The position numbers and the translations under genes are program-made. From assembly GCF_900166595.1 (NCBI RefSeq), contig NZ_LT745763.1, positions 288,285-352,284 of the forward strand: a DNA stretch of 64,000 nt, written 5' to 3'. The notes beneath the pieces were generated by a model, which ran no database searches, had not been told where the DNA came from, and saw nothing but the letters and a program-made list of their open reading frames with translations. Of the stretch, positions 42,169 to 51,299 are shown piece after piece (position 1 is the stretch's first letter; each line of letters opens with the position of its first letter). This stretch comes from Virgibacillus dokdonensis (lineage in GTDB: Bacteria; Bacillota; Bacilli; Bacillales; Amphibacillaceae).

Positions 42169-43506
42169 TTATTTCTTTCTGGCTTGCATCTTACCTTGGT
42201 AAATCAATGCGCATAATACAATAATAAAAACGAAGCCTATTCCTAACCAAGCTAAGTTTTCTGCTAGACCACCAAATAAAAAAGTTGTCCATGCACCACC
42301 ATCACTTAATACGCTAATAGAGGAATTTCCTCCTAAGTCGAAATTGGATGCTATTGCAGACTTGGTTATTAAAGGAGTTGCCCAAGATGCAACATATAGT
42401 GCTGTGGCGATGTATATTGCTCCTCCTATTACGGTACGAAGTATGTCTCCTCGAAATACAGCAGCCATTAAACAAATCATAAAAGGAACGGTAGCTAAAT
42501 CTCCTAAAGGTAGTACCGTATTTCCTGGTAAAATAACTGCTAGTAGAAGTGCGATTGGCACTAGTAATAGAGAAGCAGATAAAACAGATGATTGTCCCAC
42601 AGCTAATGCACTATCCATTCCGATAAATAATTCTTTACCAGGAAACCTTTTCTGAACCCAACTACTTGCGGCTTCAGAGATAGGGGTAAGCCCTTCCATT
42701 AATAAGGAAACCATTCTTGGCATTAACAACATCACAGCACCTGTTGCAACACCTAGGTTTAAAGTGTTATTCATATCATAACTAGCTAATAATCCGATAA
42801 TTACTCCAATGATAAATCCTAAAACTGTTGTATCTCCGAAAACTCCAAATCTTTTCTGTACGGATTCAGCGCTAATATTTATCTTATTTAAACCAGGTAT
42901 TCGATCAAAAACCCAGTTTAATGGTAGAGCTAAAAGAAAACCTGGTGTAGAAGCCCCATGTGGGAATGACATATTTGGTAGCTGATAGTATTCTTCAACA
43001 TACTTTGCGCTTTTATCTGCCAAGAAGTAGAGAAGCATGGAATGTGTAATCATCGTAAAAACACCTAAAGCAAAGCTTGCTGTTGCTGCATACACGATGG
43101 ATCCGGAAAATGCGATGTGCCAAAAGTTCCAAATATCTACATTTAATGTTCTTGTTAATCCAAATACAAGTAAAATAACATTTACTAAGATCCCTACAAT
43201 GATTGCCATACTACCCAAAAGGGTGCCGTATGCAATTGCCGATGCTGCGGGCCATCCTACATCAATTGTTTGCAAAGATAGATTGTAATTATCAACCATT
43301 GCTTCAGCAGCTGGACCTAAATTATTGGTTAAAAGACCAATTACTAAGTTCAATCCTATAAAGCCAATTCCAATGGTTAAAGCAGATTTAAAAGCCTTCC
43401 CTGGCTTTATTCCTAAAATCAAGCCAAAAACGAAGAAAATAATTGGGAGCATGACACTGGCTCCTAAATCAACAAACCACTGCATGACCTCTTGAAAGAC
43501 TTGCAT
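42169..43506 (-). CDS. PTS galactitol-type EIIC (GatC family)
   Basis: This 445-residue membrane protein has roughly 10-12 segments and GatC features: VMLPIIFFVFGLILGIKPGKAFKSALTIGIGFIGL at the N-terminus, WNFWHIAFSGSIVYAAT, EEYYQLPNMSFPHGASTPGFLLALP and LMEGLTPISEAASSWVQKRFPGKELFIGMD. It transports a polyol or ketose while EIIB phosphorylates it. Galactitol itself is not proven, since GatC relatives also carry L-arabitol, threitol and other polyols. Confidence 0.92.
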   Translation of the reverse strand: MQVFQEVMQWFVDLGASVMLPIIFFVFGLILGIKPGKAFKSALTIGIGFIGLNLVIGLLTNNLGPAAEAMVDNYNLSLQTIDVGWPAASAIAYGTLLGSMAIIVGILVNVILLVFGLTRTLNVDIWNFWHIAFSGSIVYAATASFALGVFTMITHSMLLYFLADKSAKYVEEYYQLPNMSFPHGASTPGFLLALPLNWVFDRIPGLNKINISAESVQKRFGVFGDTTVLGFIIGVIIGLLASYDMNNTLNLGVATGAVMLLMPRMVSLLMEGLTPISEAASSWVQKRFPGKELFIGMDSALAVGQSSVLSASLLLVPIALLLAVILPGNTVLPLGDLATVPFMICLMAAVFRGDILRTVIGGAIYIATALYVASWATPLITKSAIASNFDLGGNSSISVLSDGGAWTTFLFGGLAENLAWLGIGFVFIIVLCALIYQGKMQARKK

Positions 43507-43522
43507 GGGAAATCCTCCTTTT

Positions 43523-43990
43523 TTAAATTGCCTTATTCAAGCCGGCGTTTTTCATTATGCTTTTAAATTCAATAAGTGATGTGCATTCTTTTAATTGTTT
43601 TACCAAACTTTCATTTTGGAAAAGGTTAACAAGCTTTTGTAGCATAGACAATTGCTGATCAGATTGTTTTAACGCTAGCATAAAAATGAGTGATACTTCT
43701 ATTTCATTATCTTTGTTTGCCATTTCTTTGAATGTTACAGGTTGTTTTAAAGACATAAATCCGATTTGTGCTTGTTTTACTTTTTCAGAATCAGTATGAG
43801 GTATTGCAATCCCCGTATCATTTATCCATAAACCTGTTGGAAAGCTTAATTCTCTAGAGATAATGGATTCATAAAAGTCTTGCGTAACGAGATCGTTTTC
43901 AATAAATTTTTCTGACAAATGGCTTAGAACTTGTTCTTTGGAATGTCCTTCAAAATTAAACTTAATTATCTCTTTATTAAAAAACATCAT
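43523..43990 (-). CDS. PTS galactitol-type EIIA
   Basis: This cytosolic phosphocarrier of about 155 residues has its His in TGIAIPHTDSEKVKQAQIGFM. The start is taken at ATG 43990 because GAAGGA lies 7 bases upstream; earlier in-frame codons have no site. The fold pattern (KEIIKFNFEGHSKEQVLSHL...FPTGLWINDTGIAIPH) is that of EIIA-gat. It supplies the EIIB/EIIC pair encoded downstream. Confidence 0.9.
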   Translation of the reverse strand: MMFFNKEIIKFNFEGHSKEQVLSHLSEKFIENDLVTQDFYESIISRELSFPTGLWINDTGIAIPHTDSEKVKQAQIGFMSLKQPVTFKEMANKDNEIEVSLIFMLALKQSDQQLSMLQKLVNLFQNESLVKQLKECTSLIEFKSIMKNAGLNKAI

Positions 43991-44012
43991 TAAAAATCCT
44001 TCTTTCCTAAAG

Positions 44013-44453
44013 TTAATCGTTCTCAAATAGCATAACGATCTTCTCCTTATCGTTAGTATTTTTTAACTTGTTTACGAAGTTTTCATCTCCAATTGCTTGT
44101 ATATATCTTTTATAATTTTCTTTTTCTATTTGATTTATGTTTGGATGGATGGAAAATAATGCTATAACATGTACGACGTATCCATCCCAATTGATTGGTA
44201 GTCTACTTTTTAAGATAACCAAGCAATTTGTCTTCACACTTTTTGATTCCCCGTGTGGGATTGCTACATTATTTCCTATATATGTTGAACCTGCCTTTTC
44301 TCTTTCAATAACTTTTTTAACAAAGTCTTTTTTATTATTGATATAATTCTTTCTATACAATAATGAAGTTATTTTTGTTATTATACGTTCCTTATTGTTC
44401 ATGTTTTCACAAAAAATGATTAAATCCTTGTTTAATGTAAGCATGTAAATCAC
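44013..44453 (-). CDS. EIIA (fructose/mannitol-type) domain protein adjoining the PRD activator
   Basis: The 146-residue protein carries a candidate phospho-His in NNVAIPHGESKSVKTNC, typical of EIIA-fru/mtl domains. It starts at GTG 44453 and overlaps the activator stop by four bases (GTGA). In MtlR/LicR-type activators such a domain is fused to the C-terminus, so this looks like a detached regulatory EIIA. It may modulate the activator, while the next gene provides the transport EIIA. This division of labour is inferred. Confidence 0.8.
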   Translation of the reverse strand: MIYMLTLNKDLIIFCENMNNKERIITKITSLLYRKNYINNKKDFVKKVIEREKAGSTYIGNNVAIPHGESKSVKTNCLVILKSRLPINWDGYVVHVIALFSIHPNINQIEKENYKRYIQAIGDENFVNKLKNTNDKEKIVMLFEND

Positions 44454-45928
44454 GTTTGCCTTTCTTTTTTTATGAACGTATTTACTATCTCTTTATCTCT
44501 ATCACCAAAAACAGGGCTTACTAATAATATAGGCACTTCTTTTGTGAACGATTCCAAAATTACGGTGGTAAGAACGAAATCAATAGCATTATATTTATGA
44601 AATTGATTCATAAAATCTGTAGTTGAAAGAACATCCACTATTTCTATATTTGGAAATGCTTTTTTGACCTTTACTTTGAGTAATTCAGAAGTGCCGATGC
44701 CGCTAGTGCAAATAATTATTATCCTCTTTGTATCAAACATTTGCTCCAGATATTTTGCAAAGTATATCGTCAAATAGCCGTTCTCATGTTCGGTAATTTT
44801 CCCCAAATTAAATGTTTGTTCTGCATTTTGTGATATCATTGTAATGATATGAAATAGTTCTTCGTACTCTACCTTAATTTCTTCTAATAAGTTGTTCTTT
44901 ATATGAATATTATTGTTTATGCGATTAATCATTGGCCTTATGTGATTGATTAATTCTTCCCATACCATTTCTTTATTAAAGTTCTTGCATAACGCTTTAC
45001 CGCTTTCTTTTATATAAAATTCGGTTATTTCTTTCTCTAGGCCGTGTTTAACCTGTTCAACTTCTTTTTTGCTATTGTTTACTAATCGTGATGATAATAA
45101 ATATTGGAACAGGTACCACACTTCCGTATCTGGTAAGTTTTTATTTAAGTAATTGGAAAAGTGATTAATAATATTTTTGGCTTGCTGAAAAATGTCCTTG
45201 TTTTCTTGAATCAAATTGGTGTATGGCTGTTTAAGTTTATCAACTACTTTGCTCACATCTACTTTCCCACTTCTAAATCTATTGATTAATATGTATAGAT
45301 GAGAAAAGATATTGATATTATATGGATAAGGAATGGTGATATTTAGTTGACTTTCCAATCTATTCATATTATCAATAATAAATTCCGTGTCATTATGATT
45401 AAGCTCTTCTTTAGATAATAGATTATCTAAATTAAAAATATTAATCGTGTTAATTAATACTTTCCTAATATCTACTTCATTTCCGATTATAGAAATATAT
45501 TTTCCATTTCTGTCAATGTTTAAGTTGTGTTTTTTTAACCTCTTATTGAGTATTGTTATATCCGTATATATAACGGTTTCACTGACGAAATATTTATCAT
45601 AAAAATCTGTTGTTCTAATTGGATTTGGTGCTTTGAACAGTAAATCTATGAGAATTTGACTCCTTCGCTCTACAGGAGTATAATTCTTCAGAAAACTTTC
45701 CTTAGCTGATTTTTTCCTTATATATTCCTCATAGTTAAGTCTAAACCCTTCGCCAAGCTTGGATTCAATTAATGGTTTAGAAGCAGGATTTTCATTTAGT
45801 TTATTTATCGTTCGATAAACGGTCTTTTTAGAAACGTCTAATTGCTTAGCAATTTTTGATGCAGGAACATAGAACTTATATTGCAGTAATATATCAATAA
45901 TACTTTGTTCTCTCTCATTGAAATGCAT
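44450..45928 (-). CDS. PRD-containing transcriptional activator (MtlR/LicR-like) with EIIB domain
   Basis: The protein has 492 residues. Two helix-turn-helix segments stand at the N-terminus (about 5-60 with VPASKIAKQLDVSKKTVYRTINKL; about 85-145 with RTTDFYDKYFVSETVIYTDI). Two PRD domains follow (about 170-385), then an EIIB-gat-like domain (about 395-490) with Cys in IIICTSGIGTSELLKVKVKKAF. Phosphorylation of PRD His and EIIB Cys by PTS proteins should tune its activity. It heads the operon and probably activates it. An inverted repeat lies about 70 bases upstream. Confidence 0.9.
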   Translation of the reverse strand: MHFNEREQSIIDILLQYKFYVPASKIAKQLDVSKKTVYRTINKLNENPASKPLIESKLGEGFRLNYEEYIRKKSAKESFLKNYTPVERRSQILIDLLFKAPNPIRTTDFYDKYFVSETVIYTDITILNKRLKKHNLNIDRNGKYISIIGNEVDIRKVLINTINIFNLDNLLSKEELNHNDTEFIIDNMNRLESQLNITIPYPYNINIFSHLYILINRFRSGKVDVSKVVDKLKQPYTNLIQENKDIFQQAKNIINHFSNYLNKNLPDTEVWYLFQYLLSSRLVNNSKKEVEQVKHGLEKEITEFYIKESGKALCKNFNKEMVWEELINHIRPMINRINNNIHIKNNLLEEIKVEYEELFHIITMISQNAEQTFNLGKITEHENGYLTIYFAKYLEQMFDTKRIIIICTSGIGTSELLKVKVKKAFPNIEIVDVLSTTDFMNQFHKYNAIDFVLTTVILESFTKEVPILLVSPVFGDRDKEIVNTFIKKERQT

Positions 45929-46422
45929 CTTAAATGATCTACCCTCCCTTCTTTATGTTTATTCTATCACATAGAAGTGCGCCATTTTTTCTTTTAAGTG
46001 TCCATTGTAACGGACATTTAGCTTAGTTCCAACGCCAATTTTGCATGTAATATTTACCTATATCTACAGTCCAATTACGAAAAGCTTTTAGTTAATTTTA
46101 CCTTTTAGGAAAAGTATTTTTAAATTTTTAGAGAGGGAGTAACGTTAGCAAGAAGGATAATACATAGACAAATAGAATATAAAAGGAATTAGAAAATAAA
46201 CTGTTCGTAATAGAGAAGGTACCACGGAGAAACTTTAATAGATTTATATATGGAAAGTGAAAAAATAAGAAGCGGGTTATTAGGGCAATGTATACCATTG
46301 TATGCCCTATAACTAAGAAACAGTCCACGTTCAGTCGTTATAGGATGAGATCTGAACAAAGGCTAAGCGATAAATAACAGCACCTAAAAAACAAGGAGTG
46401 GGCGATAAAAGAACCCCCTCCA
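45929..46422. other. Intergenic region upstream of the PTS activator
   Basis: It contains the TGTCC-N8-GGACA inverted repeat (45999-46016). The stretch 46060-46422 is AT-rich; a hydrophobic open frame at 46128-46328 on the minus strand has no ribosome site. No gene is supported. Confidence 0.4.
45999..46016 (-). promoter_or_regulatory. Inverted repeat upstream of the PRD activator, possible operator
   Basis: TGTCC and GGACA are separated by 8 bases (TGTCCATTGTAACGGACA), about 70-90 bases before the activator start. The size and position suit a regulator-binding site for this operon. No promoter boxes could be placed with confidence. Confidence 0.45.
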
Positions 46423-48024
46423 TCATGAAGGATTCACATTCCCCCTATCCTCATATTGCTCACGTAAAGCTCGCTTGAGTACTTTACCGCTAGGATTTTT
46501 CGGGAGCGTATTTGAAAAAATAATATATTTAGGAACTTTGAATTTGGATAGTCTATCTTTACAAAATGTTTTCACTTCTTCCTCTATTAATGGTGTGTCT
46601 TGTTTGGGGACAATAATAGCTGTAACAGCTTCAATCCAATAAGGGTCTGGTATACTAATGACAGCAACCTCCGACACGCCTGCTAACTGATAAATGATTT
46701 CCTCTACTTCACGACTAGATACGTTTACTCCTCCAGTATTAATCATATCCTTTTTACGATCAACAACGGTTATATAGCCGTCCTCATCCATCACACCTAA
46801 ATCTCCGCTATGGAACCAACCATTGCGAAACGCTTCTGCTGTTTTGTCTGGATCATGAAGGTAACCTTTCATGGCATGTGGAGTGCGATGTACGATTTCA
46901 CCTACTTTTCCACGAGCTAGCTCAACATCATTTTCATCCACAATTTTTGTTTGTACATTTAACGATGGGATTCCTGCAGAGCCGAGCTTTCGTAGCTGAT
47001 CCTCCGGTTTTAGAACGGTAGCAAGTGGAGCAACTTCTGTTTGCCCGTAAAAGTTCCAAAAACCTGCATTGGGTAGGCGTTCTGTTAACTCTTTAAGTAT
47101 TTCTCTAGGCATAATTGCTGCGCCATAATAGCATTTCTGTAAACTGGATAAATCTCTCTTTGCAAAATCGGGGTGACGCAATAAAGCAATCCATATGGTT
47201 GGCGGACAGAAAAGTTGCGTAACTTTTTTCTCTTCGACTGTTTTTAGCATCGTTTCTGGATTAGCCCCATCAAGAATGATTCCACTAGCACCAACATAAA
47301 TGCTAGGGCCTAAAAACACATGAAGTTGAGCGCTGTGATATAGCGGCAGCGCATGAATTATAATATCTTCTGGCTGCATGTCGCCATCTACAATACAACT
47401 TACATATTCACTGATAATGCTTTTGTGAGTGAGCATAACGCCTTTGGGTCGTGATTATGTGCCACTCGTATATAAAACATGACATAGATCATCTTCTTCC
47501 ACATCAACATCAACGAGAGATGTAGGTTGATCTTGTCTCACAACATCTAATCGTTTCCATTTCTCATTGGTCGCTTTGCTATTTGCCTCCATGACATACC
47601 AATATAAAATATCCATATTTAATACTGCTTCATCCAGTAAATGTATATACTCTTCAGCAACGATGAGCCCTGTAACTGCAGCATGATCCACAATATAGGT
47701 GATGTCTTCTATATGCAACATATAATTGATTGGAATCATGACAGCCCCTATTCGAGCTAGAGCAAAGTTTACAATGACAAACTCTAAGCTGTTTTTGGAC
47801 ATAACAGAAATCCGATCTCCTTTTTTCATTCCGTCTGCTAAGAAAGCATGTGCAGTTTGATTTACGCAATGATCCAAGTCCTTATACGTTACTTCGTTAT
47901 TTTTGTAAGCGATTGCAATTTGGTTAGGCTTCCGTTCGCTTGTTCGGGAGAGTATATCTCCTAATGTATTTCTTCTGGCGCGTTGCAACACTTTAATGAA
48001 ATCACGATTTGCTTCTACGTTCAT
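46423..48024 (-). pseudogene. AMP-forming acyl-CoA synthetase with an in-frame stop
   Basis: The frame of 534 codons is intact except for TAA at 47455-47457 (codon 190), inside the ATP-binding signature: YTSGT-stop-SRPKGVMLTHKS, where relatives read YTSGTESRPKGVMLTHKS. A single GAA-to-TAA change explains it. The upstream part has the adenylate-forming N-domain. The downstream part has NFYGQTEVAPLATVL, WFHSGDLGVMDEDGYITVVDRKKDMI and LPKNPSGKVLKRALRE with the catalytic Lys. It would activate fatty or aromatic acids as CoA thioesters. AAGGAG ends 7 bases before ATG 48024. Confidence 0.85.
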
Positions 48025-48421
48025 GGACACACTCCTTTATAATTTTGTGAACAATATTCTTTTAATTATTTTAATTCAGATAATTATTAAAAGCAAGCTT
48101 GGTGGAGGAGAGTTTAAATCGATCTTGCTCTTTGCAACGAGTCATTATTTATTGTGAAGTAGGCTAAAAGTTTGATAGATAATAGACAAATAATAAGAGA
48201 ATTTATCATGAATTATGATGAAAATTCTGATTAATGTATGAAAAACTGCCTACAATCCTAAATTTCTTGTAGATTCGTGTATGATTGCAAAACTATTAAC
48301 CTATATTAAAAATGATATAATATTCTGATTTTAAAATAGAATCACTCTGCTATGATAGTCCCAATGGGAGAAATGAGGATTATGTCATAGTTAAAAGTCG
48401 TACTACGAAGGGTGATTTAAA
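48025..48421. other. Divergent intergenic region
   Basis: AT-rich sequence between the acyl-CoA synthetase and the coiled-coil gene triad. GATATAAT (about 48313) and TATGAT (about 48351) are possible -10 boxes, without convincing -35 partners. Nothing else was recognised. Confidence 0.35.
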
Positions 48422-48847
48422 TTGAAAAAACGGTTGTTTTTGAGCGTTAGTTTGTTACTAGTAGTCATTGGTACAAGCTTGCAAGTGAATAGGATTGCAG
48501 CAGATAAACAAAGTTGGAGCCTACAGCAAGTCCACAAGATAGAATCGGTTTCCAACTGGATGAACACGTATATGAATCAAATAGAAAAAGATGCATTAGA
48601 GCATCAAGAACTGCAACGGATAGAACAGAAAAAGAAATTAAAACAGACAGGAGAGCAAGCTCGTAGAAAAGGAAAATCGAAAATAGAAGACTATCAGAAT
48701 AGTTATTCGGAGCGCTTCGTAAAGGCGAAGGAAACGTTTCGCATAGTAGATAAATTTCAGCATTATTCTAATGAAAAGAAAGCAGACATTCACGAGCAAC
48801 TGAATGAAGGGGTAAAAGCAGAAATTTTATCATGGGTAGATGAATAG
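48422..48847 (+). CDS. Secreted coiled-coil protein, first of three
   Basis: The 141-residue protein starts at TTG 48422 with AAGGGTGA upstream. A signal peptide (KKRLFLSVSLLLVVIGTSLQV) is followed by a highly charged, Lys/Glu/Gln-rich helix (MNQIEKDALEHQELQRIEQKKKLKQTGEQ), a likely coiled coil over most of the mature chain. It is followed at 52 bases by a second secreted helical protein and then a third. No known domain is recognised. An envelope or surface role is inferred from the signal peptide. Confidence 0.75.
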   Translation: MKKRLFLSVSLLLVVIGTSLQVNRIAADKQSWSLQQVHKIESVSNWMNTYMNQIEKDALEHQELQRIEQKKKLKQTGEQARRKGKSKIEDYQNSYSERFVKAKETFRIVDKFQHYSNEKKADIHEQLNEGVKAEILSWVDE

Positions 48848-48899
48848 GACTTTACTTATTAGTCCTTTCAAATAATAGAACAAAGGGGAGTAAGTGCTT

Positions 48900-49682
48900 A
48901 TGAAGTGGGGATTAAAAACAATGAAAGGGAAAGTGGTTGCTGGAATGGTAGGAGTAGGTATTTTGACGGGATCAGGTGTTGTATTAGCCGGTTCAGGGGC
49001 AGGGGATCATTTACGTGAATGGTATGAAGGTATGTTTGGGGATTCTGTTGCTACCATAGAAGATGACGTTACGACATATGGGGAAAGTAAACTGCCAGAG
49101 TTAGAGGCGGAATATGAACAGTTAAAAAACGATGCGTCGCTGGATATTGATTTAATGAGAGAAAGGCTAACAAGCGAATCATTAGAAGAAATTGTTGCAG
49201 CGAAAATAGAGCATCTTGAGTCTCTTGATGGTGAATCTAGGGAAATTTTAGATCAAATGGGTTTGGAATTTTATAATGTGTTTTTGGATGGCTATGGAGA
49301 AATTCAACGTTTAAGTGACGAAGGGTTAAATTATGCTTCCGAAGACTTAACGAATTATACTGGTGAATTAGGGCAAGAGGCGAGAAATCAAATAACGAGT
49401 GATTTGACTGCTGCCAAACAGGAAGCGGTAACAGATTTGGAAACGGCGATTCAAAATGCTCAAGACCAAATAGAGGCAGAACTTCGTAATCAGGAAGAAA
49501 TAACGACACGTAACTTAAAAAATCAAATTGATTGGGCAGTAGAAGATGTAAGGCAGGTAGTAACGGCATTGCTTGCAAATTTAATGGAAGAGCAACAGAT
49601 GATTATAACCCAAACTGCGCAAATATTAGAAGATGAAGCAAAAGAAGCGCTTGATGATGTTGTTTCCGGTATCAATGAATAG
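48900..49682 (+). CDS. Secreted coiled-coil protein, second of three
   Basis: This 260-residue protein has a signal segment (KGKVVAGMVGVGILTGSGVVLAG), then DHLREWYEGMFGDS and about 200 residues of acidic amphipathic helix. The helix includes LDQMGLEFYNVFLDGYGEIQRL, AKQEAVTDLETAIQNAQDQIEAELRN and NLKNQIDWAVEDVRQVV. I chose ATG 48900 since AAAGGGGAG ends 9 bases upstream; the in-frame GTG at 48894 is too close. I think related proteins with a WYEGMFG-like motif occur in other bacilli but know no function. It is probably co-transcribed with its neighbours. Confidence 0.75.
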   Translation: MKWGLKTMKGKVVAGMVGVGILTGSGVVLAGSGAGDHLREWYEGMFGDSVATIEDDVTTYGESKLPELEAEYEQLKNDASLDIDLMRERLTSESLEEIVAAKIEHLESLDGESREILDQMGLEFYNVFLDGYGEIQRLSDEGLNYASEDLTNYTGELGQEARNQITSDLTAAKQEAVTDLETAIQNAQDQIEAELRNQEEITTRNLKNQIDWAVEDVRQVVTALLANLMEEQQMIITQTAQILEDEAKEALDDVVSGINE

Positions 49683-49715
49683 TAGGAACTTCTGCGTAGG
49701 AAGGAGAAATAGCTT

Positions 49716-50198
49716 TTGGGCAACAGAAAAGAAACCTACAGGCGAAGAAGGTGCTACAATCTTAAGAAAATAATCATTGTTTTTTTGCTATGTATGTTAA
49801 TAGCAGCTGGAAGTTTCTATCCTGTTTTTGCTGATGAAGATATAGGTGGTATGGTAACGGATTGGTTGCAGCAGAAAACAGATGATGCGATACAAAAAGT
49901 GGATGAGGCTATTTTAGAAGAAGAGAAGGAACAAACAGAACGTTTGCGAAAAGCGTTACGAGTGAAAAAGCAGGAAGCAGAACAAGAACTAAATCACACA
50001 GCAGATCAAGAGATCACAGCCCGAACGGAGGAGCTAGAGCGTTATGCTGATGAACTAATAAAATCACTGAATAGGAAACAAACAGAGAAAGATCAGGCAG
50101 CAATAAAGAAAGAGTTCGAAGCAATTGTAAAAGAAGCAAAAGGGAAGATGGAGGATGTCTCTGTCTTACATGACGAACACGAGGAGTTCGGTAAGTGA
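49716..50198 (+). CDS. Secreted coiled-coil protein, third of three
   Basis: This 160-residue protein starts at TTG 49716 with AAGGAG upstream. After a basic start (GNRKETYRRRRCYNLKK) comes a signal peptide (IIIVFLLCMLIAAGSFYPVFADE). Then DIGGMVTDWLQQKTDDAIQKVDEAIL and a charged helix with EREKEQ-type heptads follow, including EELERYADELIKSLNRKQTEKDQ. It shares general design, not obvious sequence identity, with the two preceding genes. A terminator follows at 50217, ending this three-gene unit. The function is unknown. Confidence 0.72.
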   Translation: MGNRKETYRRRRCYNLKKIIIVFLLCMLIAAGSFYPVFADEDIGGMVTDWLQQKTDDAIQKVDEAILEEEKEQTERLRKALRVKKQEAEQELNHTADQEITARTEELERYADELIKSLNRKQTEKDQAAIKKEFEAIVKEAKGKMEDVSVLHDEHEEFGK

Positions 50199-50216
50199 AA
50201 ATTTTTATCCTACGAA

Positions 50217-50252
50217 AACTACTTCCGCTATAAATGTGGAGGTAGTTTTTTT
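50217..50252 (+). terminator. Terminator of the coiled-coil gene triad
   Basis: AACTACTTCC pairs with GGAGGTAGTT (one T-G pair) over an 11-base loop, followed by a run of T. The next family 1 repeat begins directly after it, as at 13508. Confidence 0.8.
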
Positions 50253-50358
50253 GTACGATAGAAAAATATAAGAGTTTAAAGGTTTATAGTATAAGAAATT
50301 ATAAGAAAAGCTACAGCTTTCGCTATAAAGATTTGGCGCTAAGCTATGTTTTTCGATG
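50253..50358 (+). repeat. Family 1 small dispersed repeat, copy e
   Basis: TACGATAGAAAAATATAAG at the left, GGTTTATAGTATAAGAAATT in the middle and CGCTATAAAGATTTGGCGC, then AAGCTATGTTTTTCGATGAA at the right. The terminal hairpin is weakened. It sits immediately after a terminator. Confidence 0.6.
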
Positions 50359-50470
50359 AAATCATGAAAGTTACGGACACTGCAAAATTATATTTCAATT
50401 CGTAAAAGCAGTAAAACCATACTGAAAGAGTGCCAGAGAAGTATAAAAACCGAGGCCCCCTTTACAAATG

Positions 50471-50484
50471 AGAACATTTGTTCT
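50471..50484. promoter_or_regulatory. LexA-like palindrome
   Basis: AGAACATTTGTTCT is a near-perfect palindrome resembling the B. subtilis LexA box CGAACRNRYGTTYC, with a change at the first base and one central base. It lies about 250 bases before the sigma-factor gene in a region (50359-50735) that otherwise holds nothing recognised. Confidence 0.3.
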
Positions 50485-50735
50485 ATTATTGTATCAAGTT
50501 GAAAAAATTGGAACCAATACTACTTTTATCAGACTGGATTCGAATATAAGTATAAAGTGAACCTTCAATCTGTGTGGGTGATTCTCTCATCTTCTACTAA
50601 TTGTTAGGTGAATGAACTGGCAAATTAGGTTTTGTTATCTTTGACTTAGACTTGTCCAACTCGCATCTAATTCTTGAAGTAATCGTCTTACAGTACCTTA
50701 TATACGTCATAAATAATGTTTTGAGGGGGGATTTC

Positions 50736-51299
50736 ATGGAGAAGCAGAAAAAAGCTGTGTCAATGACATTTGAAGAAATTGTAGAACAAAACGAGCGTAG
50801 GATATATTACCATTTGCATAAATTAAACATCCGTGATCCGCATCGTGAATTTTACCAAGAGGGATTGGTGGCGATGTGGAATGCGTATGAAAAATATCAG
50901 CCAGATAAAGGTCCTCTTGCTACGTATTTCAATTATACGATTCGTAATCGGTTAATTGACGTCGTAAGAAAGGAAGCAAAGGAAAAGGAAAAAGTGGATG
51001 CGTATAAGCAATTTCAAGGGGTAAAGGAAAAGACCGGTAATTATTACAAATCTGGTGGAAATGCCTATCCGATAAAATATGCAGAGAGCCCTAATTTGGA
51101 AGCCGAGGAACTTCTACAAGTTGCAAAGGCGATTTTAAGTAAGAATCAATGGACATGGTTGAAACTTTTCATTATAGAAGATATGACGACAAAGGCCATC
51201 GCTGAAAGAGAGGGCGTATCTGTAGATGCAGTAAAAAGCTGGGGGAAAGAAGCGAGGAAGAAGTTACAAAAGCTGTATTCTTGCGGAGAGGGTATATGA
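50736..51299 (+). CDS. Small sigma-70 family RNA polymerase sigma factor
   Basis: The protein has 187 residues. Region 2 is visible as IRDPHREFYQEGLVAMWNAYEKYQPDKGPLATYFNYTIRNRLIDVVRKE (about 30-80). Region 4 is at the C-terminus: MTTKAIAEREGVSVDAVKSWGKEARKKLQ (about 150-180). The linker lacks region 3, as in ECF-like factors. It starts at ATG 50736 after GAGGGGGG. No anti-sigma gene is adjacent. It may direct a small regulon in stress or development; the target is unknown. Confidence 0.85.
   Translation: MEKQKKAVSMTFEEIVEQNERRIYYHLHKLNIRDPHREFYQEGLVAMWNAYEKYQPDKGPLATYFNYTIRNRLIDVVRKEAKEKEKVDAYKQFQGVKEKTGNYYKSGGNAYPIKYAESPNLEAEELLQVAKAILSKNQWTWLKLFIIEDMTTKAIAEREGVSVDAVKSWGKEARKKLQKLYSCGEGI

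Noticed and set aside
46128..46328. 66-codon hydrophobic frame on the minus strand
   Set aside because: No ribosome site and simple AT-rich composition; it looks like a chance frame.
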